From Plasmopara viticola (taxonomy: Eukaryota > Oomycota > Peronosporomycetes > Peronosporales > Peronosporaceae), in contig MBPM02000170.1 in NCBI GenBank assembly GCA_001695595.3, positions 1-64,000 on the forward strand: a stretch of 64,000 bases of DNA, written 5' to 3'. The notes under the pieces are model-generated. The model saw only the letters and a list, made by a program, of their open reading frames with translations, did no database searches and was not told the DNA's origin. Positions 11,557 through 22,195 of this stretch are shown one piece after another. Position 1 is the first letter of the stretch. Each line of letters starts with the position of its first letter. The position numbers were made by a program, and so were the translations under genes.

Positions 11557-13432
11557 TCAGCACGATGGCACGCGCGTTGCGGGTGGTTCCTTGTGGAAAA
11601 ACGGCCACGTGCGCACAATCCGACCGACCGCTTGAGTCCGACCTTCGCGCAACACGAGCGGCACATCAGGACGAATGTATTCCGGCCAGTACATAAACTC
11701 AAACCGACACATGGTCGGAGCAGGCTGAAGCGACTTGGTTAAACTTGCGCTGTCGGGGACTCCTAAGCGCACGATCTTGGCTACATTTGGCGCACTTGAC
11801 CCGTATGGATCACTGCTTGGAAATTCTCGCGAAACGCACGTGCATCGGGCAAAAAGTGGAGCTCAGCATCAAATTGACGAGTTGCCATGGGGCGAACACT
11901 GGGGTGGACGAGCATGGTACCCTTTCGAATGCGATGAGCTGGCTGCGCAGTCGAGAGAAAGCGAATGAGCACAGCTCCTGTTTCACCAGCGCTAAGAGTT
12001 TGCGCTGCTTTATGTTGCACTTCAAGACTATTCACAACAACGTCACAAAAGCGGCCGTTGGCATCGGGTCCGAGCAGCATTCGCTCTTTGACACACAAGG
12101 TACCAGCTTGGACCAACCCAGTTACAATAGTACCCGCATCTTCGATATCATAAGCGTGGCGAACTTGAAACTCAACCGGTGTCTTTGCTTTAATGGCCCA
12201 CAAACGCTTTGGTTCAAGTATTGCGAGATACCCTTGTAACACGTCCAATCCAGTACCGGTTACGCTTGAGATTTGAAACACTGGTACAGTCGATGTACTC
12301 AGAAGTTGCAGAAGGCTTTTTTTTTCGTCCATTTCGGTTGTGATCCTTCCCGGTGCAAGAGCAATATGCTGACGTGGGCAATATTTGGTCACCAAGTCGG
12401 CAATTTCAACCATACACTGTTGGATTCGATCCTTTGTTGCAAGATCCGTTTTCGTCATTACCACAAAGATCGCTACATTAAGTGCAGTCGCAATCTTCAT
12501 GTGTTCACGTGTCATATCACGAACACCACCGACAGCATCAATTACAAGCATCGCATAGTCTGGAAACTGTCCTGCAAGCCCCGATGCTGTGCTCTTTAAG
12601 TACTTTGGATGGCCTGCGAGGTCACTTAAGATAATATAACTCTCCTCGCTTCTTCTTGTGTCCATGTTCTGAGTCCCATCGTCACTATCTCCAAAGTCGC
12701 AAGAGCGAAGTTCTTCCAGATACCGGAAATGACCGTCTGCGGCTACAGCAATCGTGTGCTCACTTACACTCGATGTGCAGCCATTCTCGAGCTCGTGACG
12801 ATGACGACATACTTGCATCCTGGCGAGCCCAGCCCCATCGTCGAGACAGCCTCGTGTCAAGACTCCCACTAATGTCGACTTGCCACTCTCAAAGTCTCCA
12901 ATCACCGACATCCGAAGCCTCTTGGTGGCACTTTGTTCCAGCACTCGTACGACTTGAATTCGCGCAGCTTTGTGGCTACCATCCCGTCCTCTACGGAACT
13001 TCGACAAGGACATTTCTGCTTGCACGACACGACACATGCTACAATTATCATTGACGAACGTTAAACCATCGTCTTAATTTAAGTGCCACGTAAGCTTAAT
13101 GTAGCCAAGAAGTAGCCTAATTCGTACCGTGCTAATGTCCCCAAAGAACGTAACATGGTTTCCTCTGTAAGACCCAAAACCTCTCCATTATCCTTCACGC
13201 CAAGTTCGTAAAAGGCCGTGCCTCTGCCTTCGTTTAGTCGCCAGTGCATCTGCGTCGTCAATTGGCGTAGGCGGTCGGGCGCAAGAGTCAGCAATTGCTG
13301 CTTGTACTCAATGTTCCCTTCTTCCACCTCCACTGGCAGACGCTCCGACGCCTCGGGAAGATCTGAGCACGCATACTCGGCTCGTACCTGGCAACACAAA
13401 GTAGCCAACCCCGAGTCCGGGAGCGTTGCCAT
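11557..13432 (-). CDS. GTPBP1: GTPBP1/GTPBP2-family translational GTPase, two exons, one frameshift
   Basis: Exon 1 (13432-13128, ATG start) encodes the N-terminal part with EVEEGNIEYKQQLL and GRGTAFYELGVKDNGEVLGL, characteristic of GTPBP1/2. An 89-bp intron (13127-13039, GTACGA...TTGTAG) joins in phase to exon 2. The G1 motif GDFESGKST falls near residue 150, DLAGH near 241 and TKTD near 297, followed by the beta-barrel domains of the eEF1A-like fold. The frame stops at 11781, after QAVIHTGQVRQ. The C-terminal domain continues in the next frame from NVAKIVRLGVPDSA to VLREGRTQAVGRIV and stops at 11557. One missing A in a run of three As near 11783 explains the break. The family works in ribosome rescue and mRNA surveillance. 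This is either a sequence error or a young null allele; family identity is secure. Confidence 0.9.
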
Positions 13433-13557
13433 ATTGGCGAATGCGCGAGCGATTCTTTAAAACTTAGTATCATACCTATACCATCATTTTACACGTGATT
13501 AAGCTTATAAGGTGCAAAATGATTGTACACGTAATATACTATAAAGAAGGGAACACT

Positions 13558-14704
13558 TTTTCGGAAAAGGTTGGGGTGACGCCCTCCTTCCAAGCGCGGG
13601 GGCTTAATGCTCGCGCGCTTCGGGCAGGTGCTCTCGGGCATCTGCAGGTCTCTAACGAGTCTCACCCTCGACGCGACGGTCTCCAGCACCAGGCCAAACC
13701 CCCTTCCACGCCCTTAATCGCGCCAACCGCATCCGGATTGGCTCCTTTAATGTGAATTCTCTAGGTTCGAAGCGCAAGAAGCACGTAACAATCCCCGAAG
13801 ATCTCCGGCGCTACCGCGTCGATATCCTTGGCCTCCGCGAAACCAAGATCTACGATAGAGGTGAGCACCGCATTGATGACTTCCTTCTAACCCTGAAAAA
13901 AAAAATTCGAAGCCAAGACCGAAGTCACCGAAATCCGCCGCCACTGCAACCCGTCAGGCGCCACTCGACACGCCCGATCCCGAGAAGAAACCTGGCACCA
14001 CACTAAGAAGCTCGGAACACTCCTCGGCGATATTAAAGATCTATCCCGACGCAAGTCCCTGGCCACCCTCGCGCTCCACCGCCTCTGGTCCGTCTGGCTC
14101 CGCCCCACGTTCATCTCACCCAAGACACGCATTCGATTGTACAACACCTACGTTCTACCGATTCTGCTGTACAACTGGGCTCTTACCAAGTCAGAGCTCC
14201 ACGGCCTCGAGAGTTTCCATCGCCGCCAGTTTCGCTACGCTCTTGGCTATCGCTACCCCCGACCCATTTCGAATGCAAGACTCTACGACCTCTGTGATGA
14301 GCGGCCGCTGAGACTACGACTGACACAAGCTCGCTGGCGCCTGTTTGGCCATGTACTTCGCCGCTATCCCGACATTCCAGCTGACCTCCAGATGCGTGCC
14401 TACTTCTTCTCATCCGCAGCAAAATGGCGCGGACGTCCCCGCACCACGCTCCCCTCGACACTCGACCACAATCTTGTTTCCCGTGGCTCCGGCTTTCGAC
14501 TCCGGATAGCACAAGACCTCGAAGTGGTACGTACCCTTGCACAAGACCGAAAGAAATGGAAGACCCATTTGACCTCGGTGCTGGATGCACTGCCCGCCGA
14601 ACGAGACTCGACGTATGCGGACACCACTCTATGCCGTGGACTAGCCAGACTGAGCCTAGCACGTGCATACCTTGGCAACGCGATAACGTAATACATTACA
14701 TTAC
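13558..14704 (+). mobile_element. internally deleted LINE with 11-bp TSD (copy C, parent-like)
   Basis: The insertion is flanked by AAGGGAACACT at 13547-13557 and 14705-14715. Its 5' end (TTTTTCGGAAAAGGTTGGGG) and its 3' end (GATAACGTAATACATTACA) match the short elements in this window. Between them are pieces of a non-LTR retrotransposon. At 13708-13890 lies the start of an APE-type endonuclease (RIRIGSFNVNSLG, LRETK). From about 13.9 kb it jumps to the post-RT C-terminus (RLYNTYVLPILLYNW, RWRLFGHVLRRYP). The reverse-transcriptase core is absent, so it cannot move by itself. The tail of ATTAC repeats is typical of LINEs ending in a simple repeat. I do not assign a clade. Confidence 0.9.
14137..14691 (+). 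pseudogene. LINE ORF2 C-terminal fragment
   Basis: A 184-codon frame encoding the region downstream of the reverse transcriptase, with RLYDLCDERPLRLRLTQARW and FGHVLRRYPDIPADLQMRAYF, a block common at the C-terminus of LINE ORF2 proteins. It belongs to the deleted LINE at 13558-14704 and begins downstream of the deletion, so it has neither RT nor endonuclease activity. The frame is otherwise open, which fits a recent insertion. Confidence 0.8.
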
Positions 14705-14733
14705 AAGGGAACACTATACGTACTAAGTAAGTT

Positions 14734-15102
14734 CTATTTTTGTGATGGTCTCACATAGATCTTTTTGGCTACGATGAGTAAGTTATTAGCTCTTTTCACA
14801 TCGAGTTTGCTATTTGTCCGTTCTTGTTGAAATTCTAACGAAGCGTTGTGGAGATGTTCGAAGTCGAAACGAGATCTGTAATTTGGTGATTTATGTAATT
14901 TTGCGAGGCCCCAATCATACACTGCACCGGGCTGCCGACTAACTACACCAATAATCGTGAGATTGCTAAGAATCTCACCCGATTTCACTTTCCTGGTGGC
15001 TTTTGACTTGGTTGTGCTTGCTATATTTATTGCAATCGTCTTGATGGGACGGGGAACACGAGATTGGCGTAGTGAAGAAATTTGAGCCGGTGTTTCAAGC
15101 AT
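14734..15102 (-). CDS. unrecognised 122-codon frame
   Basis: An ATG at 15100-15102 opens a basic protein beginning MLETPAQISSLRQSRVPRP, with coding-like stretches such as NLTIIGVVSRQPGAVYDWGL. No family is recognised. The start region carries a short direct repeat of CTTGAAACACC. It may be a remnant of a retroelement gag region or a chance frame. Confidence 0.25.
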   Translation of the reverse strand: MLETPAQISSLRQSRVPRPIKTIAINIASTTKSKATRKVKSGEILSNLTIIGVVSRQPGAVYDWGLAKLHKSPNYRSRFDFEHLHNASLEFQQERTNSKLDVKRANNLLIVAKKIYVRPSQK

Positions 15103-15114
15103 GTGGTGTTTCAA

Positions 15115-17385
15115 GCACGTAACCGATCAGACTGAATACTATGCCTACTGTAAACACTTGTGCTTTGCGTAAACACTCATTTCTTGTCGGGATCCAACTG
15201 CCTTCTAAGACAAAAGACGTTGCTTAGATATAATAATGTGGTACAAGTCTGCGCGCGACGTGACTCTTTATATACGACTTGTCTTACCTAAAAAAAATCT
15301 GCTGCAGGTACATTGGCTTTTTGTGCGGTCCAATGAAGCTTCGTTTTCTCTATCTAATCCTTAAGCCTGCTACAAACTACTTCTGCAAGCTTTATGACAT
15401 TTGTGAAGCAATTGACCTGTTTCAGCGTTGCTACAAACCTGGTGAGTATAAGCGATGGGGTGCGCTCAGTCATCATGTCCGATTCGATCCCTATCTAATT
15501 GATCGATCGCGGCTGGTCTTATTCGCAAAGCGTTGTTACGTGATTTATTGTGATATGTCCTACTCTTCAGCCTCAGGGTTAACTCAACGTTCGATTTAGC
15601 CATGATAATTTAGTAAATTGTTGTTTAAGCAGTCGATATAGGCAGCCGGGTCGTGCACCTGAATGACATACATCAATAGGATCAGGTTGTGACACGCAAA
15701 ATTATCAAATTGGTCCATAAAATACTTATAGCAGCCATGCAAACATCTAACTATGTTGATACTCGCTTACCGTTTTACCACAACATACCGAACATCATTC
15801 AATTGTAAGATGAAATCTTTAGCTGAGACTCAAGACTCCTGTAGGATTTGGTGGGCGTGAGAATGCGGCTCCAGCGATGGAAGAGTGTGAGGTCATCCCT
15901 GGTCCAAAGGTGGCTGAATACAGTTTTGTTGTAAATAGTATCCACGTGCAAGATATTAACGCTGCGCTGCTGACGTCTTTCATGGTGGGTAGCACCAATC
16001 AGCACTTTTTTAAGCTAAATAGCTGGTCAACATGTTAAGCATTGTGCACATTCTCCAAGATCATGCACGTTTTTCAACAAAATATAAAGATTACTACTGT
16101 TGATGGAAATCGACATTTGCGAGTGGCGGACGCCGCACCTTAAGGAGATATTGTGTAGATCTTGATAAAGACATGGTTGTGCTTGTGGTGGCAACTTTGA
16201 TTGGTAGCAAGCATCTAGTGGCGTTCATGGGGATGCTGCAGATGTAATTATCCATGCTGACTACCACGGCATCGGCCCAAGATTGATGATTAATCAATAA
16301 AGTAGCCGCGGCGAAGTACTTCGACTCGTCAGCAAAACATTGCAATAGTAGTGTGCTCTCAGCTCGGCACTTTGTTTTTTGGCTTTGTATGCTGTGCAGA
16401 AGTACAGTGAGTTCGCTATAAACGCCACGACAGACTGGAAGGTCATTACAAGAGAAAAGCAGCACTTGTAGCTGTTTAAATTAGTCCATTGTACTTTGAT
16501 TTGGATGCGTTAGTAGCTAGCGCTTCATGCCGAGATTATGTAAAATGTGCAGAAAGCAAGTGTGTGGACGAAGCAAAAGAGCTCGTTTTATCAAGCAAGT
16601 CGAAGTAAGCATTTCCTAAAGTGCTGATTTGATTTAAACTATGAGTCACCAATTTGCCAAAAAGTCTTACTAAGGTCTTTTACATCGTATACAAAGGTAT
16701 GTTGTCATTATTAGATTGTCGCGTCAAGCTTCCTGTCCGCGGCGTGAGGTGTATTCAGCAATAACGCGCTAAATTTTATTTCGAAGCGGCAGGTGGAGTA
16801 CATACCGCGATAAAATTGTTGATTTTATGAAGCCACTAAGACGCTAATCCTGCGAATAAAGTCGCCTAGAAGGCCCTTTATGCCCAAAAAGGGGTTGAAG
16901 AGATGCTGCTTGTATATGCACGTCTTATTGCTGCCACATCGTACAGCGCTAGCTTATACCACATAAAGCTTAACGAATTCGCCGTTTGCTAAAATTCGTC
17001 ACAAATATTGACATCAGATGCAAAATTCTGTTTGCATCGGCTTCAAAGCGTTTGACAAGACGGACAAGCTATGCATGAGATGAAGGAACGGCTTGCATGA
17101 AAGAATTGTTGAAAGACAGCGATGAGACCTCGGTTGTCATGAAAAGATACTGGTGAAATTAGGTATATAACTACCATTTCGGACGTAAATGACTAATCTA
17201 TTCGCATTGTATTTCCGCTCTTCTGAGCGCCCCCAAAATCATAAGAGGTAACATCAAAGTAAATGGTAAAGTGCCTTCCCAGTCGTCGCCAAAACATGCT
17301 CCGACACTCAGCAGCAGCTTGTCATACACTTTAAGAAGTATAAGGTCTGTCATTAGAGGCCGATCGCCATTCTTTCTAAAGCATA
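15115..17385. other. gene-poor stretch
   Basis: Frames at 15279-15599 (plus) and 16094-16465 (minus) are the longest. The first lacks an ATG at its opening and neither has a recognisable motif. I see no repeat or RNA gene. Confidence 0.4.
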
Positions 17386-17389
17386 ATCA

Positions 17390-17765
17390 TCCACGTTAGC
17401 TGCTTACTCCTAGCTCAGCCATAAAATTACGTACTTTTGCATCAATTGATGTCTTACTCTCGCCCAATTTATCGCTAAGAGAAGAAAATTGTTCTTCTAT
17501 GGTCGCGAAGCCAACGAAGCCTAATTTACTGGCTTCCTCTTGCATGTAAAAGTAAGGTAGCAAATGTTCTTCGACAATAAGTTATCGATGCCAACTCTTT
17601 CCACGTGGTCTCGATTGTCCTCAGCAGATCGTATTCTTCAGACAGTTTCTAGTAACTATTGCCAGCTTCACTGCAAGGCTGCCGTTTCTTTTTACCTAGA
17701 CTAAGCGTGAGTTTAGGTGTCTGATATCTTCTTTTTGTAAACCAGACGTTGCCGTTGTGACTCCA
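17390..17765 (-). pseudogene. decayed coding fragment, family unknown
   Basis: Read on the minus strand, about 17.58 to 17.40 kb gives an uninterrupted protein-like segment including LPYFYMQEEASKLGFVGFA and IEEQFSSLSDKLGESKTS. Upstream, in another frame, KLSEEYDLLRTIETTWKEL follows a stop codon. The amphipathic, Glu/Lys-rich pattern looks like a helical protein. Two frames and internal stops show decay. I do not recognise the family. Confidence 0.4.
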
Positions 17766-18223
17766 AGCACTCTAGACACCAACCTCGTCTAGGCAAAAGA
17801 AAAAGTTGCCATCAAGTCCACACTGATAAAATATACAGTAAAATACGCTTAGGATTGACTACAAGTGCTACCAAGCATATGACACGAAGGTTTTGGAAAA
17901 GATATACAACCGTTCGGTGAACGACAGTAAACTGTTTCCGATCTGAAGGGAATTGACGTGTGCAATAACTTGATACTTAAAAAGTTGTGAATTGTAGCAA
18001 CCATTCCCTTAAGGCTCCTTTGATGAGAAGTCAGTTTTCACTCGACTGCATGTAACGGCCCGCTGCATGTCTATCAAAAGCCAGTGGCCCCAATCAAATT
18101 TAAATGTTACTAAATTTTTGTAAAGTGTCATATTTTGACAATTTGTGAAAGACGTGAAAAGCAGTATCAAATATGCGCATTTAGTAATTCAATTATTATT
18201 TGAGTACCTCCACCAGCCACCAA
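17766..18223. other. upstream region of the DIS3-family gene
   Basis: AT-rich, with no frame of interest. A GCGCATTTAGTAATTCAATT segment at about 18173-18192 loosely resembles the initiator-plus-flanking arrangement (TCATTYY, then CAWTTT) known from oomycete promoters. The match is weak and I give it only as a candidate transcription start area. Confidence 0.3.
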
Positions 18224-21200
18224 ATGACCGACGTCGAGAAGCCGCTGCTCTGGTGCGTTGACGAGCGAAACTTGGCCACGCGCCGTGGCCGCGTCGTACG
18301 CAGAGTAGCTGAACGCTATCTTCGCGACGATTTGAGCTGTTCACTACCCGGATGTGTTCTCTGTAGCGCGGACGACGACGCGTCGGCAGCTACGCACGTA
18401 CTGGGCATGACCAAGACGCTCTTGGCCGAAAATCCGCGTGATGGCGTGTATCTCTTGCCATCCATGAAGACAGTCTTGCTACAAATGGACGTGTTAGAAC
18501 TCAGTATCAAAGCAAGAAAAAAGACAAAGAGCGGTGAGCAAGCAGGAAAAGCTCTTAAAGGCGATCGTGAAGACCACGAAGTCTTTGCGGACGTTTTGGT
18601 ACTCGAGACGGTGTGGGAATTTGTTAAACGCCAAGATTTAGGTGTCTACAATCGTCTTCGTGCTTTGTTAATGAACGCAGATCGACGATTTGTAGTTTTC
18701 GCCAATGAGCATCATCGATCTTGCTTTGTTCAGAAGAGAGAGATGTTACCTCGAGGGTACAAAGAGACTAGTGCAGAGGTGCTTGGTCCAGATGCGTCTT
18801 TAGAGACCGAAGAAGAACGCAATGAACGAGCGGTTGCTACTGCTTATAATTGGTACGTCGATCATTTGCTGAAACTCAACCGTACGGACGTCAAGATCCT
18901 GTTTTTAGCCAATGACGATGCCGATTTGAAACAAGCCGAGAAGCATGGCGTGAAAGGAGGTACAACGATTGCCGAGTTTGTAAAGCCTTTAGCAGCCAAG
19001 TACCCAGAGTTGCAAGATCTCTTGTCTGCGTCTGCAGCAGAGGAGACGAACATGAGTCTTGAAGGGGTCAGTACCACCAAAGGACGACATCGAAAGCAAT
19101 TGTACCCAGAGCATTTAAGCGCGAATGAGTTATTAGCGGGTTTGAAATCGCAGAGGTTTTTCAAGGGTACAATTCGATGCAATCGAGACCACTGGCTTGA
19201 ATGTCACGTGTTGATCCACGGTACTAATGGTGTCAAGATTCCTGTTTTACTGCAAGGACGCGAGCACATTAACCGTGCAATTGATGGCGATCTCGTGGTA
19301 ATCCAGTTGTTGCCAGCGGATCAATGGAAGAAGCCGTCGGATGCCTTTGCTACGAATGGAATAAGTGAAGAGGATGAGGAGATAGAGGATAGACAGCTGG
19401 AACAAACTGGTGTGGCCGAACCCACCATGTCATTGGAGCAAGTAGCGCTCATTCAAAGTGATACAAAGCCTGCAGGACGAGTAGTAGGTATCATAGAACG
19501 CAATTGGCGCAAATTTTGTGGCTCGGTTGAGCCTCCGCGTGACGGTGCGACACTGAATGTCTCTGGTCAATGCCTTGTCGTACCCGTAGATCGAAAAGTT
19601 CCGAAGATTAAAATTCAAACGCGGCAATTGGATGCACTCTGGGACAAGCGTATTCTCGTGGCAATTGATTCGTGGCCTGCGTACAGTAAATTCCCATTGG
19701 GTCATTACGTGCGTACATTGGGTGTGATTGGCGATAAAGAGACCGAGACAAACGTGTTGCTTATTGAGCATGATATTCCTTGTGACCAATTTAGTGACGA
19801 GGTCATGCGGTGTCTGCCACCTGAAGATTGGCACATTACGACTGAGAATTCAAGTGGTCGGCGCGATTTGCGTGATTTACCCGTTTGCAGTATTGATCCA
19901 CCGAATTGCAAAGATATCGACGATGCCTTGCACGCAAAGTTGTTGCCAAATGGCCACTTGCAAGTCGGTGTGCACATTGCCGATGTCACGCACTTTGTTG
20001 CCCCTGGTAGTGCATTGGACGAAGAAGCAGCAGATCGTGGCACTTCAACGTATCTTGTGGACCGTCGTCTCGATATGTTACCCGGTTTATTGACAACGAA
20101 GCTTTGTTCGCTTACGTCTACTGAAGATCACTTTGCCTTCAGTGTCTTGTGGGAACTGAAACTTGTAGGTGCAAATGATGTGGAGGTTGTCGACGTGCAA
20201 TTTTGCAAGAGTCTGATTCGTTCCGTGGCCTCGCTTTCGTATCAAGAAGCACAAGAGCTATTGGATGATCCAAATGCTGGAGATGTTTATGGTTACAATT
20301 CAAAGCCCAAAAAGAAGAAACAAGGTGAGAGTAAGGATGACTTTGAACGGCGTCAAGTACTTGGAAGTGGGATCAAGACACTTAATGTCATCGCTACTCG
20401 TTTACGTGCGAAACGGATTGAAGCGGGCGCATTGACACTTGCGTCACCTGAAGTAAGATTTGTGCTGGATACTGAGACACAGAATCCTCTCGATGTTCAA
20501 ATGTATACGCTACGCGATACCAATGCCCTTGTAGAAGAATTTATGTTGTTGGCAAATATCACAGTAGCGAAAAAGATTGTCCGACATTTCCCGACCTTTT
20601 CAATGTTGCGTCGACATCCTGCCCCTTCCAAGCGCCAGTTTGACTTGTTGTGCAGTCAAGCAAAGGCTGTAGGGGTTGATTTGCATGTCGACACGTCGAG
20701 ACAGTTGCAAGATTCTTTGGATTCAGCCAACTTGGACGAAAAAAAAAAAGGCAAGAGGAAAGGTCCCAACAATCCGTACTTTAACAAGTTATTGCGCATC
20801 ATGACTACGCGCTGTATGATGCCAGCGAGTTACTTCAGCTCGGGTGAAGTAGCGCCATCGGAATTTCATCATTATGGACTCGCTGCACCCATTTACACTC
20901 ACTTTACGTCCCCCATTCGACGGTATGCTGATGTGATCGTGCACCGGTTGCTGGCAGCGGCGATTGGAGTCGCACCGTTACCGCATTATCTTGAAAATAA
21001 GTCGCACTTGAACGAAATTAGTGACCAGCTTAATCGACGACACCATGCGGCCCAACTTGCTGGCCGCGCTTCAGTGACACTTCATACGGTACTTTACTTC
21101 CAACAGTACCCTACCCGCACAGATGCGGTAATTACGAAAGTCAAGAATAACGGGGTAGGGGTCTTGTTGCCTCGGTTCGGGATTGAAGGCATGATTTTTC

Positions 21201-21478
21201 TTTGCGACAAAGGCAAACAGGATGATGATGAGGTGGTACGGTACGATGGTGACCATCACACTTTGACTTTGCTACAAAAAGGCAAGCGCACACTGCAAGT
21301 CTTTGACCGTGTCCGTGTTAAAGTGTACGTGGCGCTTACTTTTGGCAACCGCCAGGAATTGAAAATGGACTTGCTGGATGAAGGCGATGACGAAGACGAC
21401 AAGCTTGAGAACGAAGATCAGAAAAGTGCAGAAGCGAACCTTCGTGCGGCTCGCAAGAAACGCAAGGTAGCTGCGTAA
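18224..21478 (+). CDS. DIS3: exosome RNase of the DIS3/Rrp44 family (RNB exoribonuclease)
   Basis: A single-exon gene of 1084 codons. The ATG at 18224 is preferred because the open frame extends further only to a TTG. Order of domains: CR3 cysteines in YLRDDLSCSLPGCVLC; a PIN-like domain to about residue 260 with VVFANEHHRSCF; cold-shock OB folds; the RNB domain with the catalytic acidic cluster CKDIDDAL (DIDD at 564-567) and GVHIADVTHFVAPGSALDEE; the HFTSPIRRYADVIVHRLL signature near 899; and a C-terminal S1-like domain ending in a basic tail. The enzyme degrades RNA 3' to 5' with the exosome core. Several catalytic PIN positions appear replaced (PDTN-type motif reads PSMK), and RNB wording such as DRRLDMLP and AQELLD is closer to DIS3L than to nuclear DIS3, so a DIS3L-like role is possible. 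Frame fully intact. Confidence 0.93.
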   Translation: MTDVEKPLLWCVDERNLATRRGRVVRRVAERYLRDDLSCSLPGCVLCSADDDASAATHVLGMTKTLLAENPRDGVYLLPSMKTVLLQMDVLELSIKARKKTKSGEQAGKALKGDREDHEVFADVLVLETVWEFVKRQDLGVYNRLRALLMNADRRFVVFANEHHRSCFVQKREMLPRGYKETSAEVLGPDASLETEEERNERAVATAYNWYVDHLLKLNRTDVKILFLANDDADLKQAEKHGVKGGTTIAEFVKPLAAKYPELQDLLSASAAEETNMSLEGVSTTKGRHRKQLYPEHLSANELLAGLKSQRFFKGTIRCNRDHWLECHVLIHGTNGVKIPVLLQGREHINRAIDGDLVVIQLLPADQWKKPSDAFATNGISEEDEEIEDRQLEQTGVAEPTMSLEQVALIQSDTKPAGRVVGIIERNWRKFCGSVEPPRDGATLNVSGQCLVVPVDRKVPKIKIQTRQLDALWDKRILVAIDSWPAYSKFPLGHYVRTLGVIGDKETETNVLLIEHDIPCDQFSDEVMRCLPPEDWHITTENSSGRRDLRDLPVCSIDPPNCKDIDDALHAKLLPNGHLQVGVHIADVTHFVAPGSALDEEAADRGTSTYLVDRRLDMLPGLLTTKLCSLTSTEDHFAFSVLWELKLVGANDVEVVDVQFCKSLIRSVASLSYQEAQELLDDPNAGDVYGYNSKPKKKKQGESKDDFERRQVLGSGIKTLNVIATRLRAKRIEAGALTLASPEVRFVLDTETQNPLDVQMYTLRDTNALVEEFMLLANITVAKKIVRHFPTFSMLRRHPAPSKRQFDLLCSQAKAVGVDLHVDTSRQLQDSLDSANLDEKKKGKRKGPNNPYFNKLLRIMTTRCMMPASYFSSGEVAPSEFHHYGLAAPIYTHFTSPIRRYADVIVHRLLAAAIGVAPLPHYLENKSHLNEISDQLNRRHHAAQLAGRASVTLHTVLYFQQYPTRTDAVITKVKNNGVGVLLPRFGIEGMIFLCDKGKQDDDEVVRYDGDHHTLTLLQKGKRTLQVFDRVRVKVYVALTFGNRQELKMDLLDEGDDEDDKLENEDQKSAEANLRAARKKRKVAA

Positions 21479-21782
21479 GGGCTGTCGCCTATATGAATTT
21501 AGATTTTCCTCTTTTACACTGCGCAATTTACAACGAGTAGGCTAGGAGTACATTGGCTCAGTATTCAAGGCAATTCAAACAATTATTGGAGGGATTCGAG
21601 ATTTTCTGGAACGCAATGCGTCATACAATAAACTTTCACAAGTATTAAATTGAGTGATCCGGTAATACTACCGATTGCTCCTCAATTTGATCTTATTTAT
21701 AACCAATTAATCTTATTTATGACCAATAGAGTCACAGTCATATCAACTAAAAAAGTCAGACTCGGGCACTACTTGTCCTAAA
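21479..21782. other. 3' flank of the DIS3-family gene
   Basis: Contains an imperfect stem around GGTAATACTACC (about 21661-21672) and two near-copies of ATCTTATTTATAACCAATTA at about 21690-21727. No gene. Confidence 0.35.
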
Positions 21783-22136
21783 ATGCTTCCAAATGGTTAT
21801 ATTCTTCTGTGTCTGCTTATTTTTTTAAGAGGCTTGTGTATGGTAAGCGTCATTTATGGCAATAACTCTCACGTTCTCGTGATTTTTTTTAAGAACTCGG
21901 TATCCCAACACTGTAATTACACGTGGGAGCGGATTGACGTCACATTACACTCCGAAACCATATCTGTTTACGTATTTTATTTACTCGGTCTCTTCTTGCA
22001 TTATATCATCAGCCATACAGACCCGATTTGCACTAAAGATGACCACTGTCTTTACAAAGAACATCGTGTTAGTAGAGGACACAGGATAGAAAGACTTAAA
22101 CAGAGATTCTTTCTACCCAGAAAGCCGACATTTTAG
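21783..22136 (+). CDS. unrecognised small membrane or secreted protein (117 aa)
   Basis: An ATG opens a frame with a strongly hydrophobic start (MLPNGYILLCLLIFLRGLCM) that could be a signal peptide or anchor. A second hydrophobic segment sits near residues 65-83 (VYVFYLLGLFLHYII), and the tail is basic. There is no RXLR or LFLAK motif. The region downstream holds another coding-like piece in a different frame, so this may be part of a decayed gene. Function unknown. Confidence 0.3.
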   Translation: MLPNGYILLCLLIFLRGLCMVSVIYGNNSHVLVIFFKNSVSQHCNYTWERIDVTLHSETISVYVFYLLGLFLHYIISHTDPICTKDDHCLYKEHRVSRGHRIERLKQRFFLPRKPTF

Positions 22137-22195
22137 TGACAGAAAGTGTTTCTTAGTCCACATAAATCGGTCTAAAGGAGAACTTGACCGGATGA

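Noticed and set aside
13079..13127. Reading exon 1 of the GTPase gene to its stop at 13079 as the full N-terminus
   Set aside because: A GTACGA donor at 13127 restores phase with exon 2 and family similarity continues across it. A second donor, GTGGCA at 13089, gives the wrong phase.
21783..22136. Hydrophobic-start frame as an RXLR effector
   Set aside because: No RXLR or EER motif and a second hydrophobic segment; it looks like a membrane protein or a chance frame.
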